Counted from the first letter of the stretch, positions 1-7,614 are shown. The stretch: DNA of 25,683 bases from Deltaproteobacteria bacterium (GCA_019313505.1 JAFDBA010000014.1:1-25683), one strand, 5' to 3'. Notes: generated by a model not told the origin, from the letters alone. Numbers and translations: made by a program.

Positions 1-52
1 ACCATGGCGGGCGTATGCCTAATATTCTGGTAAAAAGTATTTTATCATCCAT
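1..52 (-). CDS. ISL3-family transposase, N-terminal fragment (partial)
   Basis: An ATG at 52 opens a frame that stays open to the window edge and encodes MDDKILFTRILGIRPPW. The pattern of a short acidic start followed by LF..xLGIxPPW is the usual beginning of ISL3 transposases, where the next residues are normally a V.xxEFD-type strand and then a CxxC zinc-binding region. No strong ribosome binding site precedes it, which is common for transposases. Only 17 residues are visible, so the family call comes from pattern recognition. A downstream gene of the Hmc operon is a less likely alternative. Confidence 0.45.
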   Translation of the reverse strand, partial: MDDKILFTRILGIRPPW

Positions 53-112
53 CTGTGCTATATACCGGAAACACTACATCTTGTATAGACCCACTGGAAA
101 GCCAGATGAGCC
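1..112 (-). mobile_element. End of an ISL3-like insertion sequence (partial, cut by window edge)
   Basis: Reading the minus strand, a short open frame at 52-1 resembles the N-terminus of ISL3-family transposases. The preceding non-coding stretch begins GGCTCATCTGGC at position 112, compatible with the GG-starting terminal repeats of that family. The putative element end lies 31 bp beyond the stop codon of the cytochrome b gene. The flanking octamer at 113-120 would be one copy of the 8-bp target duplication typical of ISL3, but the other side is outside the window. The boundary is inferred from one end only. Confidence 0.45.
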
Positions 113-143
113 ATAAGTTATAGAAATTCCAAAACGTTGTTTG

Positions 144-821
144 CTACCATGCAAACCCTTTGCCTTTCATACCTCCCCGTTTAATACCATAATCCATCCC
201 CAGTTGAGCTCTTGACATAAAAAATAATACAAAATGGGATAATTTGGTGAAAGGAATGGCAATCAACATAATCTCGCCACATATAATATGTATAATCAGC
301 CAGAATTTATAATCAGATGCTATATAATGAGCAATAAACCCGGTAATAAAAGGGGCAACCGCTATGGCTAAAATAATAAAGTCATAGGTTGTCGTAAGAA
401 TCCTGACCTCAGGAAGTGACAGCCGCCGCAAAACCAAAAAGACTGCGGCGATCATTACCACTATTGTCAAAACATCCGCAGAAGACTCGGAGATAGTCCA
501 GAGACTGACACCCCAGCGTTGTTTAAGAATAATATTGTGGGCCTGCAAAAAAATCGGTGTGAAAAGCAAACCAATGTGAAAAATAAAGAACAGGACGGTA
601 AATCCAGGATTTTTCCGCCAGCCCCTTGTTCCAAATGGAGACAACCAGAACACAATGGAGCGCACCGCCCCTTTTATTCCATAAAACAAGTGGGCTGTAT
701 AGGCAACCCTGTCCGCTTGCCAGTCCAACCCTTTTATATAAAGTATGATACGAACAATACAACCGATAACGAAAATCGTAAAGGCCAGCCATAACAAAGG
801 GCCGGTTATGAACGCATACAT
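144..821 (-). CDS. hmcE: HmcE/TmcC-like membrane cytochrome b (NarI family)
   Basis: This 225-residue integral membrane protein probably anchors a periplasmic multiheme cytochrome and moves electrons between it and the quinone pool or a cytoplasmic Fe-S partner. It shows about five hydrophobic helices (roughly residues 8-29, 73-95, 113-133, 143-167 and 173-200). Membrane histidines such as those in FHIGLLF, IIHIICGE and LSHFVLFF are suited to bind b-type hemes, as in the NarI/DsrM/HmcE/TmcC family. Its length is close to that of Desulfovibrio HmcE. The ATG is preceded by AAGGAG and lies 16 bp after the hmcA stop, so the two genes are almost certainly cotranscribed. HmcE, TmcC and OhcC cannot be told apart by eye, so the symbol is provisional. 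Confidence 0.75.
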   Translation of the reverse strand: MYAFITGPLLWLAFTIFVIGCIVRIILYIKGLDWQADRVAYTAHLFYGIKGAVRSIVFWLSPFGTRGWRKNPGFTVLFFIFHIGLLFTPIFLQAHNIILKQRWGVSLWTISESSADVLTIVVMIAAVFLVLRRLSLPEVRILTTTYDFIILAIAVAPFITGFIAHYIASDYKFWLIIHIICGEIMLIAIPFTKLSHFVLFFMSRAQLGMDYGIKRGGMKGKGFAW

Positions 822-837
822 TTTTTTCTCCTTTTAT

Positions 838-2421
838 TCATTTTCTATTTTTATGACAACCGGTACAATCTTTGGGCTTTTGAATACCCATGGCCTGGTG
901 GCAGCCCAAACATTGCCTGTGATAAGATCCCAATATCCCCGGTTTTAACAGGTTTTGTTCATCAAAAGGTTTTCCATGGCAACTGCTGCACTTCGGTGGT
1001 TTGCCGGCGGCTGGTGTATTATGATGGCAACCGAGGCATAAAGTGTTATTGTTATAATGAAAATATTGTGCCAGTTTGCTGCCGTTTACCCGTTTTACCA
1101 GCGCATTAAATACTTTTTTATGTGGAAATTCAACTGGTTCATAACGGTCTGCAAGATTATTAATAATTACTTTTTTAGGTACTTTAATTTTTTGAGAAAT
1201 ACCGAATGTTTTCTGCCAAATTTCGGGCATCATTCGTGCCATTTTTGCTTCTTTTGATTTTGATAAAACGCCGGTCATTTCCGGCAACGGCACCATATGG
1301 CATCTTATACAGTCGGATGATTCATGATTTCGTTTTTTTCCCATGAGGGCATGACACCCCGCACAGTCGTTTTCCTGTTTTTTAAATCCGTGGCATCCTT
1401 GACAACTGCTTTTGTCCCCGGTTTGATGCATTGCAGTTTCAAGCTTTATATATTTTCCTTCTTTTGAACCGTTTATGGTATGACAACTTGCACATGATTT
1501 CAATTCCCCATGGTGGCATACACGACATGTATCGTTGTATTTTTCATGGGCCTTGTGGGGAAAAGGAACACGCATCATACCTATAACACTTCCTTTTTTA
1601 TCCCCTGTTCGGATTAAAACATTATCCGGTTGCCCTCTTTTAATTCTGGGTACATTATCGACTTTAACTATTTGCTGCTGTTGTTTTAGATCGTGGCATC
1701 CTTGACAACTGACCGGCCCTGCATCCATCTTTTTTTTAAGAGTTTTCCGGTGACAATCAATACAGGACAAATGTGATGCCAGCTCCATGGAAATCGGTTT
1801 TTGTATATCAAGACTTTCCTTATCTTGCAGATGACAGTATCGGCAGGAACCTTCTTTATTTTTCGCGTAAACCAGCGTTTTATTCTTTTGGTCGTATTCG
1901 TGGTGACATTGTTCGCATTTATTTTGCTGTGCCTGTGAATGACGGTAATGAAGAGATTTATCAAAACCCATTGGTGTCCGGGAAGATATTACCAGATTTT
2001 TATTTTTGTGACATTCTCCGCAAACCTCGACAGGCCCTGTTTTTTGTCCTGATGCTGCAGTTGTTTTATGGCATCCAATACATTCGTTATGATAAATGTT
2101 CATAACCTCCTTTTTACCGGTATCTTTAAGCCTTTTGAATTTAAAAGAAAGGCGGTCTAAGGAGGATTTTTCGTTAAGATGACAGGTCTTACAATCTTTA
2201 TTGCTTTTCTTTAAATTTTCTGTATGCAGATCATGAAAAAATACAACTTCGGGCCTTTCAAGATCTCCAAAAGATCTGAGCATATTAATTTTAATAATAT
2301 CGGCTCTTTTTTCTATAGCCAAAGGGGTTTCTCTTGCCTCAATACATAGTAATGAGGCAAAGATCAGAACAATTAAAATCAGAATACCCTTCCACTGCAA
2401 CATAGATCTTCTTTTTGTCAT
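838..2421 (-). CDS. hmcA: High-molecular-weight 16-heme cytochrome c (HmcA-like)
   Basis: A 527-residue periplasmic multiheme cytochrome c. There are 16 CxxCH motifs, with first cysteines at residues 77, 114, 134, 169, 193, 220, 239, 299, 310, 340, 353, 371, 462, 478, 504 and 519. This is the heme count of Desulfovibrio HmcA, and the length is similar. Residues 1-29 form a basic plus hydrophobic export signal. HmcA proteins are built from cytochrome c3-like modules and pass electrons between periplasmic hydrogenase/c3 pools and a membrane complex during sulfate respiration. The start ATG has AAGGA 7 nt upstream. The next gene is the HmcE-like cytochrome b; the hmcB, hmcC and hmcD genes found between them in D. 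vulgaris are absent here. The heme count is seen directly, while the physiological role is inferred from the family. Confidence 0.88.
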   Translation of the reverse strand: MTKRRSMLQWKGILILIVLIFASLLCIEARETPLAIEKRADIIKINMLRSFGDLERPEVVFFHDLHTENLKKSNKDCKTCHLNEKSSLDRLSFKFKRLKDTGKKEVMNIYHNECIGCHKTTAASGQKTGPVEVCGECHKNKNLVISSRTPMGFDKSLHYRHSQAQQNKCEQCHHEYDQKNKTLVYAKNKEGSCRYCHLQDKESLDIQKPISMELASHLSCIDCHRKTLKKKMDAGPVSCQGCHDLKQQQQIVKVDNVPRIKRGQPDNVLIRTGDKKGSVIGMMRVPFPHKAHEKYNDTCRVCHHGELKSCASCHTINGSKEGKYIKLETAMHQTGDKSSCQGCHGFKKQENDCAGCHALMGKKRNHESSDCIRCHMVPLPEMTGVLSKSKEAKMARMMPEIWQKTFGISQKIKVPKKVIINNLADRYEPVEFPHKKVFNALVKRVNGSKLAQYFHYNNNTLCLGCHHNTPAAGKPPKCSSCHGKPFDEQNLLKPGILGSYHRQCLGCHQAMGIQKPKDCTGCHKNRK

Positions 2422-2499
2422 TATTGAATCCTTAATAGTAGTTTTTCAGACCTTAACAGTATGGTATTTTCATTCTAAATCGGTAGGAATTAATACTCA

Positions 2500-2528
2500 T
2501 TTTTATTAAAAGGTTTGTTTTTTGTCAA
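2500..2528 (-). promoter_or_regulatory. Candidate sigma-70 promoter of hmcA
   Basis: On the minus strand a perfect TTGACA (2528-2523) is followed after 17 bp by TAAAAA (2505-2500), about 80 nt upstream of the hmcA ATG. The -10 match is only moderate. A second TTGACA lies about 29 bp further upstream. This is a sequence-only prediction. Confidence 0.35.
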
Positions 2529-2611
2529 GGAAAAAAGGGTTTGGTAATCCATGTCAATTATTCCTTAAGACATCTCAAAAACATCTCAATTTGGAGCTTT
2601 TTATGAGACTT

Positions 2612-3475
2612 TCATTTTTGGGACGATGAATTTCCGATTTTCTCCAGCTCCCTGTTAATCATTTCTGAAAAACCTCTCAGGCTGCGCTTTCGAAGGCGCC
2701 GGCCGTTGATGAAAACAGTCGGCACACCCCTGACCCCGGCTTTGTTTCCATCCAGCATGTCGGCATGAACTTTACCGGTAATCGCCGGATCTTTCCTGTC
2801 TTTTTCAAACTGAACCATGTCAAGTTTCAACTGCTTGGCAATTTCACGCATTTTCTTATCGCTAAGGTCCTTGAAGTTTGCGTACAACAGGTCGTGAAAG
2901 GGCCAGAACTTGCCCTGCCTTTCTGCTGCCAGGGCAGCCTTGGCCGAAAGTTCGGAATACTTGTGGGATCGGATCGGAAAGTTTTTATAAACGATCTTTA
3001 CTTTCTTAGGGTAATTTTCGATCACCTGATCGAGTAGAGACGTCAGTCTCAAACAATACGGTCACTGGAATTCACTGAAAACGGCAATAACCACCGGTGC
3101 ATCCTCGGATCCCTTATAGGGGGAACCTAACGTATCGATCTTCTGAACAAATTCCAACTGGATGACCTGAATCTTTTTGTCCTTACGACTGCTCAAGCAA
3201 AGAACATTCGAACCTTGGATCAGCTGCAACCTATCATAGCCTTCGCCGACGTTGATTTTTTCGGTCAAACGATTGTTGGCATCGTAAATCAACAATTCTC
3301 CTTTTGGGTTTAGAACATAAATTTCGTTGCGACTGGCCGAAAAAGCCATATCAACAGGCTGATTTTCAAGCTTGAATGTTTTCAGAACATTGTATTCCAC
3401 TTCGGCATAAACCGGTGACAAGATTCCGAGGCATATCAATAAAATCGGTATTAACCCATTAACTCCGAATTTCAT
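2612..3475 (-). CDS. Selenocysteine-containing DsbA-like thiol:disulfide oxidoreductase (in-frame UGA at 3064-3062)
   Basis: Read through the TGA, this is one frame of 287 residues; gene callers would split it into a 137- and a 146-residue ORF. Residues 1-24 are a signal peptide ending in VYA. Residues 25-118 have strand-rich, propeller-like stretches (DMAFSASRNEIYVLN). Residues 119-287 are a DsbA/thioredoxin-like domain with the lead-in GSEDAPVVIAVFSEFQ, then U138-P-Y-C141, then KNFPI, AALAAERQGKFWPFHDLLY and the cis-proline motif GVPT (P252). The TGA sits where the first cysteine of the CxxC active site belongs, and the second cysteine is kept. Two hairpins suited to be a bacterial SECIS follow the TGA. 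The ATG has GGAGG 7 nt upstream. The likely role is periplasmic thiol-disulfide exchange. A recent nonsense mutation is the alternative, but the exact position of the TGA and the intact downstream half argue against it. Confidence 0.85.
3019..3050 (-). promoter_or_regulatory. Candidate bacterial SECIS element (two adjacent hairpins)
   Basis: Twelve nt after the in-frame TGA, GAGAC-TGAC-GTCTC (3050-3037) forms a 5-bp stem with a 4-nt loop. Four nt later CGATC-AGGT-GATCG (3032-3019) forms a second one. The apical loops start 17 and 35 nt after the UGA and each has G at loop position 2. Both fit the general bacterial SECIS rules: loop 16-37 nt from the UGA, and a G in the first two loop bases. 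Which hairpin SelB would use cannot be decided by eye. Confidence 0.6.
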
Positions 3476-3508
3476 ATCAAACCTCCGCTTCCATCTGTTT
3501 GAATTGCC

Positions 3509-3536
3509 TTTGTATGGTGGTGGGTAAAAATATCAA
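3509..3536 (-). promoter_or_regulatory. Candidate promoter of the selenoprotein gene
   Basis: On the minus strand TTGATA (3536-3531) and TACAAA (3514-3509) are separated by 16 bp, about 35 nt upstream of the start codon. Five of six and four of six bases match the sigma-70 consensus. Prediction only. Confidence 0.3.
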
Positions 3537-3822
3537 TAGTAAAGAATCCTGGCCCAAAGGACCAAGTTTTTCAGGACACAATAAAAATGACATATAAAAC
3601 AAAAAAGCTCAAGTTTTTTAGTTAACCTATTACCTTGGCCAAATTCAGATACATCGGAAGTCCAGCCGATGTCGTCATCCCTGTTGTGTTTTTTTTATGT
3701 TGCATACTTGAAAGGAAGAACGCCTTGTGCCATAATTGTTACACTTCGTTGATGATAGTTTTTTATTGTCAAAGCTATACTATCTGCTTGATTGATCAAG
3801 CGCAACGAGGTTTTTTATTTTT

Positions 3823-3851
3823 TTGACGGTGAATCAAGGGAATAATATGAA
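3823..3851 (+). promoter_or_regulatory. Candidate promoter of fadD
   Basis: TTGACG (3823-3828) and TATGAA (3846-3851) are separated by exactly 17 bp, about 120 nt upstream of the chosen fadD start. The -10 match is moderate, and the surroundings are very AT-rich. Confidence 0.3.
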
Positions 3852-3971
3852 TTATATTAACTTCTCAATAAATTATAGAACCGATTGGTGATAAAATATA
3901 ACATGTCTGGCTGTTTGAGCAGGTTAGTGATCCTTAAAAAAAAACAGCTATTAATTCGGAGATTCCACGGT

Positions 3972-5753
3972 ATGCAAAAAGAACAACTCGCGAAAATGAT
4001 TATTGAAAGGGCCGATGAATACGGTGACTCCATTGCCTTGAAATATAAAACAGGAGGTACATGGCATGAAATATCCTACAAAAATCTCGGCGTAAAAATC
4101 AGGGAGGTCGCCATTGCCCTGTTAAATGCGGGTATTAAAGAGGGGGACAGTGTCGCTATTTTTTCGCAAAACAGATATGAATGGGCCATTGCTGATTTCG
4201 GAATTATGTGTGTCAGAGGGATATCTGTCCCTGTGTACGCGACCAATACTCGTGAACAAACAGAGTACATTATAAAAGACGCGAGTGTACGACTTGTTTT
4301 TACGGGTGAACAAGATCAGTATGACAAAACTTTTTCCATTGCTGAATCCGGTGAAAATCATATAAAAATAGTCTCTTTTGACAGCAATGTGAAACTTAAG
4401 GGGAATCAATCTGTTTGTTTCTCAGAGTTTGTATCCTCTTCTTTGGGTTCAGATAAAATCGGAGAACTGGAGAAAAGGATTGCTGCCAGTAACCCTGATG
4501 AGATCGCGACCATTGTCTATACATCTGGAACAACCGGTGAACCAAAAGGGGTTATGTTGACCCATTCCAATTTTTCCCATCAGGCTTTTTCTGTGGAGAA
4601 AAACTTTGATGTGGGCCTCGGAGATCGCTCCCTTTGTTTTCTGCCTCTCAGTCATGTTTATGAAAGGGCCTGGTCCTTTTTTATTTTTAAATGCGGGGCC
4701 ATGAACTGTTACCTTTCAAATCCGAAAAAGGCAATTGAATACATGGGGGAGGTCAGGCCGAACATAATGGTGAGTGTGCCAAGGCTTTATGAAAAAATTT
4801 ACTCCACAGTTTATAACAAAATCGAGCAGGCATCTTTTTTAAAAAGGCTTCTTTTTAAATGGGCGGTTTCCACAGGACGCAAATATGCTTTCAGAAAAAA
4901 GGACGGGAAACCTGTTAATCTCCCGCTTAGATTATCCCATGATCTTGCAGACAAACTTGTCTTGAAAAAATTAAGAGAGATCGTGGGGGGTGATAAAAAG
5001 TTTTTTTCAGCGGGGGGCGCCGCTCTTTCACAAGATATTGAGGAATTCTTTTTTTCCATAGGGCTTCTTGTCTGCCAGGGATACGGGCTTACTGAATCTT
5101 CTCCCATGATAACTTGCAACACTCCAGGGGCCTTTAAATTCGGAACTGTAGGAAAACCAGTGCCTCTCTGTAAAATCAGAATCGATGAATCAGGTGAAAT
5201 CCTTGCCCGGGGGCCGAATATAATGAAAGGATATCTCAATAAGCCCGAAGAAACTGAAAAAGTAATAATCGACGGGTGGCTCAGGACAGGGGATATTGGT
5301 AAAATTGATAATGATGGTTTTTTAAGGATCACAGGCCGGATAAAAGATCTTATAGTTTTATCCACGGGCAAGAATATCGCCCCGCAAATGATTGAAACCG
5401 CTGTCGCCAGGGATCATTATATTGAGCAGATCGCGGTTGTTGGTGACGGCAGGAAATATATTTCAGCAATTGTCGTCCCGTGTTTTGAAACTCTTGAAGA
5501 ATATGCAAAGGAACTTGGACTTAAGTGGACAACATGGGTGGAGCTCATTGAACTGCCGGAAATAACAAACTTTTACATGGAAAGGATAGATATCCAGTCC
5601 AGGGGGCTGACAGAATTTGATAAAATCAGAAAGTTTTATATTCATTCTGAGAAATTCAGTCAGAAAGGCGGGGAGCTTACACCCACATTGAAAATCAGAA
5701 GGATGGAGGTCCTGAAAAAATATAAGGACCAAATCGAAGCGATGTACAATTAA
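3972..5753 (+). CDS. fadD: Long-chain acyl-CoA synthetase (AMP-forming fatty acid-CoA ligase)
   Basis: A cytoplasmic or membrane-associated ANL-superfamily enzyme that activates fatty acids to acyl-CoA through an acyl-adenylate, using ATP and CoA. With the chosen ATG it has 593 residues, typical for bacterial long-chain acyl-CoA synthetases. Visible motifs are the phosphate-binding YTSGTTGEPKG (183-193), the adenine-binding GYGLTES (370-376), GWLRTGD (435-441) with the ribose-binding Asp, and the hinge/A8 region TGRIKD (454-459). A longer frame opens with TTG at 3885, but its first 29 residues are not family-like. The ATG at 3972 has CGGAG 10 nt upstream, and the family homology starts there. 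It is the only clear plus-strand gene and appears monocistronic. It would fit fatty-acid oxidation or lipid recycling; substrate chain length cannot be read from sequence. Confidence 0.9.
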   Translation: MQKEQLAKMIIERADEYGDSIALKYKTGGTWHEISYKNLGVKIREVAIALLNAGIKEGDSVAIFSQNRYEWAIADFGIMCVRGISVPVYATNTREQTEYIIKDASVRLVFTGEQDQYDKTFSIAESGENHIKIVSFDSNVKLKGNQSVCFSEFVSSSLGSDKIGELEKRIAASNPDEIATIVYTSGTTGEPKGVMLTHSNFSHQAFSVEKNFDVGLGDRSLCFLPLSHVYERAWSFFIFKCGAMNCYLSNPKKAIEYMGEVRPNIMVSVPRLYEKIYSTVYNKIEQASFLKRLLFKWAVSTGRKYAFRKKDGKPVNLPLRLSHDLADKLVLKKLREIVGGDKKFFSAGGAALSQDIEEFFFSIGLLVCQGYGLTESSPMITCNTPGAFKFGTVGKPVPLCKIRIDESGEILARGPNIMKGYLNKPEETEKVIIDGWLRTGDIGKIDNDGFLRITGRIKDLIVLSTGKNIAPQMIETAVARDHYIEQIAVVGDGRKYISAIVVPCFETLEEYAKELGLKWTTWVELIELPEITNFYMERIDIQSRGLTEFDKIRKFYIHSEKFSQKGGELTPTLKIRRMEVLKKYKDQIEAMYN

Positions 5754-5877
5754 TACAGTTTATTGTTCCTTTTTCATCCTTATAAATCTTTGCCAGATCC
5801 CTGTCGTGCAGAACCTTTGCTGACTCTGCCTAAACCATCATTAACATACGGAAGAATTTGATCTCCGCTACTGCAAT

Positions 5878-6207
5878 TTACGAGCCTCTTATACTCATAA
5901 TCTCACATTCTGTATCACACTGAATCGCTATACCTTCTGAGGTTGAACGCACCATGGTTCCAGTACATTCCATCAAACTTTTCACGACCGTCAGTTCTTT
6001 AATACTGCCACTCGGGATGGTGAGGTCTATAATAAACTGTGTTCCTTCCGGAAAGGATAAGGACTCCTTGGTATAAATGAATGTTCCGCCAATAGATATG
6101 TCTCTGGTTTCAAGATCATAAATCTTTTTTTTGCCTGAGGTCATTATGGCTTTTAGTCTTGAGGGGAGCCTGGCCGTATGTCTTTTATATAGGCGTCGCT
6201 CTTTCAT
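5878..6207 (-). CDS. PilZ-domain protein (c-di-GMP receptor), first of a tandem pair
   Basis: A 109-residue single-domain PilZ protein. Both c-di-GMP-binding motifs are visible: the RxxxR element in the N-terminal RRLYKR and the D-x-S-x-x-G element in RDISIGGTF about 35 residues later. A longer frame begins at a TTG at 6213, but GGAG at 6217-6214 would then touch the start. The ATG at 6207 has proper 6-nt spacing, so it is chosen. It lies 35 bp after a closely similar PilZ gene, with which it shares the start MKE.RLYKR and the 13-residue stretch GTMVRSTSEGIAI. The target process (motility, exopolysaccharide or another) cannot be deduced, as no effector domain is attached. Confidence 0.8.
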   Translation of the reverse strand: MKERRLYKRHTARLPSRLKAIMTSGKKKIYDLETRDISIGGTFIYTKESLSFPEGTQFIIDLTIPSGSIKELTVVKSLMECTGTMVRSTSEGIAIQCDTECEIMSIRGS

Positions 6208-6242
6208 TGACAACTCCTTTATTGTTGGAATTTAAGAGTCAT

Positions 6243-6557
6243 TTAAACAAACAGTTCCACTGGTCTGTTAAAACGAATTGCTATACCTTCTGAAGTTGAG
6301 CGCACCATAGTGCCTATACAATTTTCCAACCGCTTCAATTTCTTCAGTTTTATAGTTCTTTTATTCGGGTTGGAAGAGTTTACAATAAACTGCGTATCAT
6401 CTGGAATAAAAGAGGCCTCCTTTGTATAAATAAATGCACCGCCGACAGATATGTCTTTAGTTTCAACATAAAGATGCCTTAATCTGCTTGACGCTACGGC
6501 CTGCAGTTTTACAGGAAGTTTAGCCGAAAATCTTTTATATAGACGTTGTTCTTTCAT
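6243..6557 (-). CDS. PilZ-domain protein, second of a tandem pair
   Basis: A 104-residue PilZ-only protein, paralogous to the next gene at 6207-5878. It has the RxxxR element within QRLYKR and the D-x-S-x-x-G element in KDISVGGAF, plus the shared GTMVRSTSEGIAI strand. The ATG has an AAGGAA ribosome binding site. The pair most simply reflects a tandem duplication. Divergence is concentrated in the central loop (SSNPNKRTIKL here against TIPSGSIKEL in the paralog) and at the C-terminus. The two genes are probably cotranscribed from the 350-bp region upstream. Confidence 0.8.
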   Translation of the reverse strand: MKEQRLYKRFSAKLPVKLQAVASSRLRHLYVETKDISVGGAFIYTKEASFIPDDTQFIVNSSNPNKRTIKLKKLKRLENCIGTMVRSTSEGIAIRFNRPVELFV

Positions 6558-6905
6558 TGATAATTCCTTTTTTGTTGGGATTTACGATAAATTCCTAATC
6601 AATGATGAATAATGCCGATTATTACATGCAAAAATCATGCAAATACAGTCTGTTATAGGGCAAAGCCTTACCTATTAAGCGTTGGCATCAATTTTAGGGT
6701 AAATATTACAATACAAATTCATAGAAAAATGTATGTAATTGTGGGGTAAATTACACAAAATTATGAATTAAATTACATGGCTTTACCACATTATGATAGT
6801 TATGACTGGAATGGGTCGATGGAAAGGGGCTCCCTTATTTCTTGGGCTTCTTCCGGGTAAAGCCCTTGTGGATCCTGATATAGGTTAGATTTGTGAAGGT
6901 ATGCA
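6558..6905. other. Intergenic region between PilZ genes
   Basis: This AT-rich region of about 350 bp shows no coding frame that I can support. An imperfect hairpin GGGCTT...AAGCCC at about 6843-6864 lies just after the stop of the third PilZ gene, but it has no T-run on the minus strand, so a terminator call would be weak. Several TTACA/TGTAA words recur at 6700-6780 without clear periodicity. Confidence 0.4.
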
Positions 6906-7400
6906 TTAAATATTAGTTAAAAGTTTATCAAATTGCACGCTGATTCCCTGAGAATCAAACCTAACAACTTTACCACTAATGGTTATGTCTTTTTCAACTT
7001 CGGGAAGCGAGAAAGTCATTGTAATTTGCTGCCCAACATAAAAGCCGACTTCGGTCTGGATAAAGACACCACCATTACTAATATTTTGAATGAAATCTGT
7101 AAAGCTAACACCATCACTTAAACATTCTGCAGGGATAAAAGAGGATTTCCTGGGATGTTCCCTCAACTCTGCAATTTTGGAGTGATGCCAATTTTCCAAC
7201 CTTTTCAGAAGTTCCAGCCTTTTGGTTACAGATAAATTGGGGATTAACACAGATAAATGTTTTCGACTTTCGGATTTGGGCAGATTAGCAATTAATGCAG
7301 ACTTGAGTTTTCGCCTTTCGGCTTCGGACATATAGGAAAGTATTTGAAATAATCGAGCGTTTGTTTTGTATATGTTAAGCTCGGCTTCGTTATTTTCCAC
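6906..7400 (-). CDS. PilZ-domain protein with a helical N-terminal extension
   Basis: A 164-residue protein. Residues 1-75 are predicted helical and charged, with repeated ERRKLKSAL/RLELLKRLE-type segments and no recognised family. Residues 76-164 are a PilZ domain with the R-E-H-P-R (RxxxR) motif and the N-x-S-x-x-G motif in QNISNGGVF, so c-di-GMP binding is expected. The start is GTG, supported by AAGGAG about 8 nt upstream; no ATG exists nearby. That ribosome binding site overlaps the stop of the preceding 51-residue RHH gene, so the two probably form an operon. The N-terminal part may mediate oligomerisation or partner binding; this is inference. Confidence 0.75.
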   Translation of the reverse strand: MENNEAELNIYKTNARLFQILSYMSEAERRKLKSALIANLPKSESRKHLSVLIPNLSVTKRLELLKRLENWHHSKIAELREHPRKSSFIPAECLSDGVSFTDFIQNISNGGVFIQTEVGFYVGQQITMTFSLPEVEKDITISGKVVRFDSQGISVQFDKLLTNI

Positions 7401-7411
7401 AGAAAGGCTCC

Positions 7412-7567
7412 TTATTGATTGGGTTTCCTTTTATACTTTTTAAGAAGGTCTTGAATGGCTTCTTCTAATAGAACACCCAAGGATTTGCTTGTATCAACAG
7501 CAAGATGTTTTAGGTTTTTTATGCAGTCTTCATCAACTCTTGTGGAAAACACTTTTTTATTACCCAT
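7412..7567 (-). CDS. Small ribbon-helix-helix (RHH) DNA-binding protein
   Basis: This 51-residue protein falls below common ORF length cut-offs. It begins MGNKKVFSTRVDEDCIKNLK, followed by HLAVDTSKSLGVLLEEAIQDLLKKYKRK. This is the RHH layout: a short basic beta strand (KVFSTRV), a first helix, a turn (DTSKSLG) and a second helix. RHH proteins are dimeric repressors or antitoxins (CopG, Arc, MetJ, ParD). No toxin-like gene is adjacent. The neighbour is a PilZ gene whose GTG lies 11 bp downstream, with its ribosome binding site overlapping this stop. Three 8-nt-spaced repeats lie upstream in the candidate promoter, suggesting autoregulation. The ribosome binding site of this gene itself is weak. 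Confidence 0.7.
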   Translation of the reverse strand: MGNKKVFSTRVDEDCIKNLKHLAVDTSKSLGVLLEEAIQDLLKKYKRKPNQ

Positions 7568-7614
7568 TGAATATACATTACATTTTTTGTGAAAGAAAGC
7601 AAGAAATGATTTAA

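Larger units (their letters stand above)
3476..3971. other. Divergent intergenic region between the selenoprotein gene and fadD
   Basis: This stretch of about 495 bp holds no convincing gene. A 63-codon plus-strand frame at 3635-3826 has no ribosome binding site and no recognisable domain. Apart from two candidate promoters, one on each strand and listed separately, there is a perfect 7-bp stem with an 8-nt loop at 3651-3672 (ACATCGG/CCGATGT), without an adjacent T-run. The region is AT-rich towards the fadD side. Confidence 0.5.

Noticed and set aside
2561..2600. Possible terminator after the selenoprotein gene
   Set aside because: Only direct CATCTCAA repeats are present; no stable inverted repeat with a T-run on the minus strand.
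3062..3475. Selenoprotein gene as a pseudogene broken by a nonsense codon
   Set aside because: The TGA occupies the exact active-site Cys position, the rest of the frame is intact, and SECIS-like hairpins follow it.
3635..3826. 63-codon plus-strand ORF in the divergent intergenic region
   Set aside because: No ribosome binding site, no domain, and composition like the surrounding non-coding DNA.
4811..5371. 186-codon minus-strand ORF inside fadD
   Set aside because: It is antisense to conserved acyl-CoA synthetase motifs, has no recognisable domain and no ribosome binding site.
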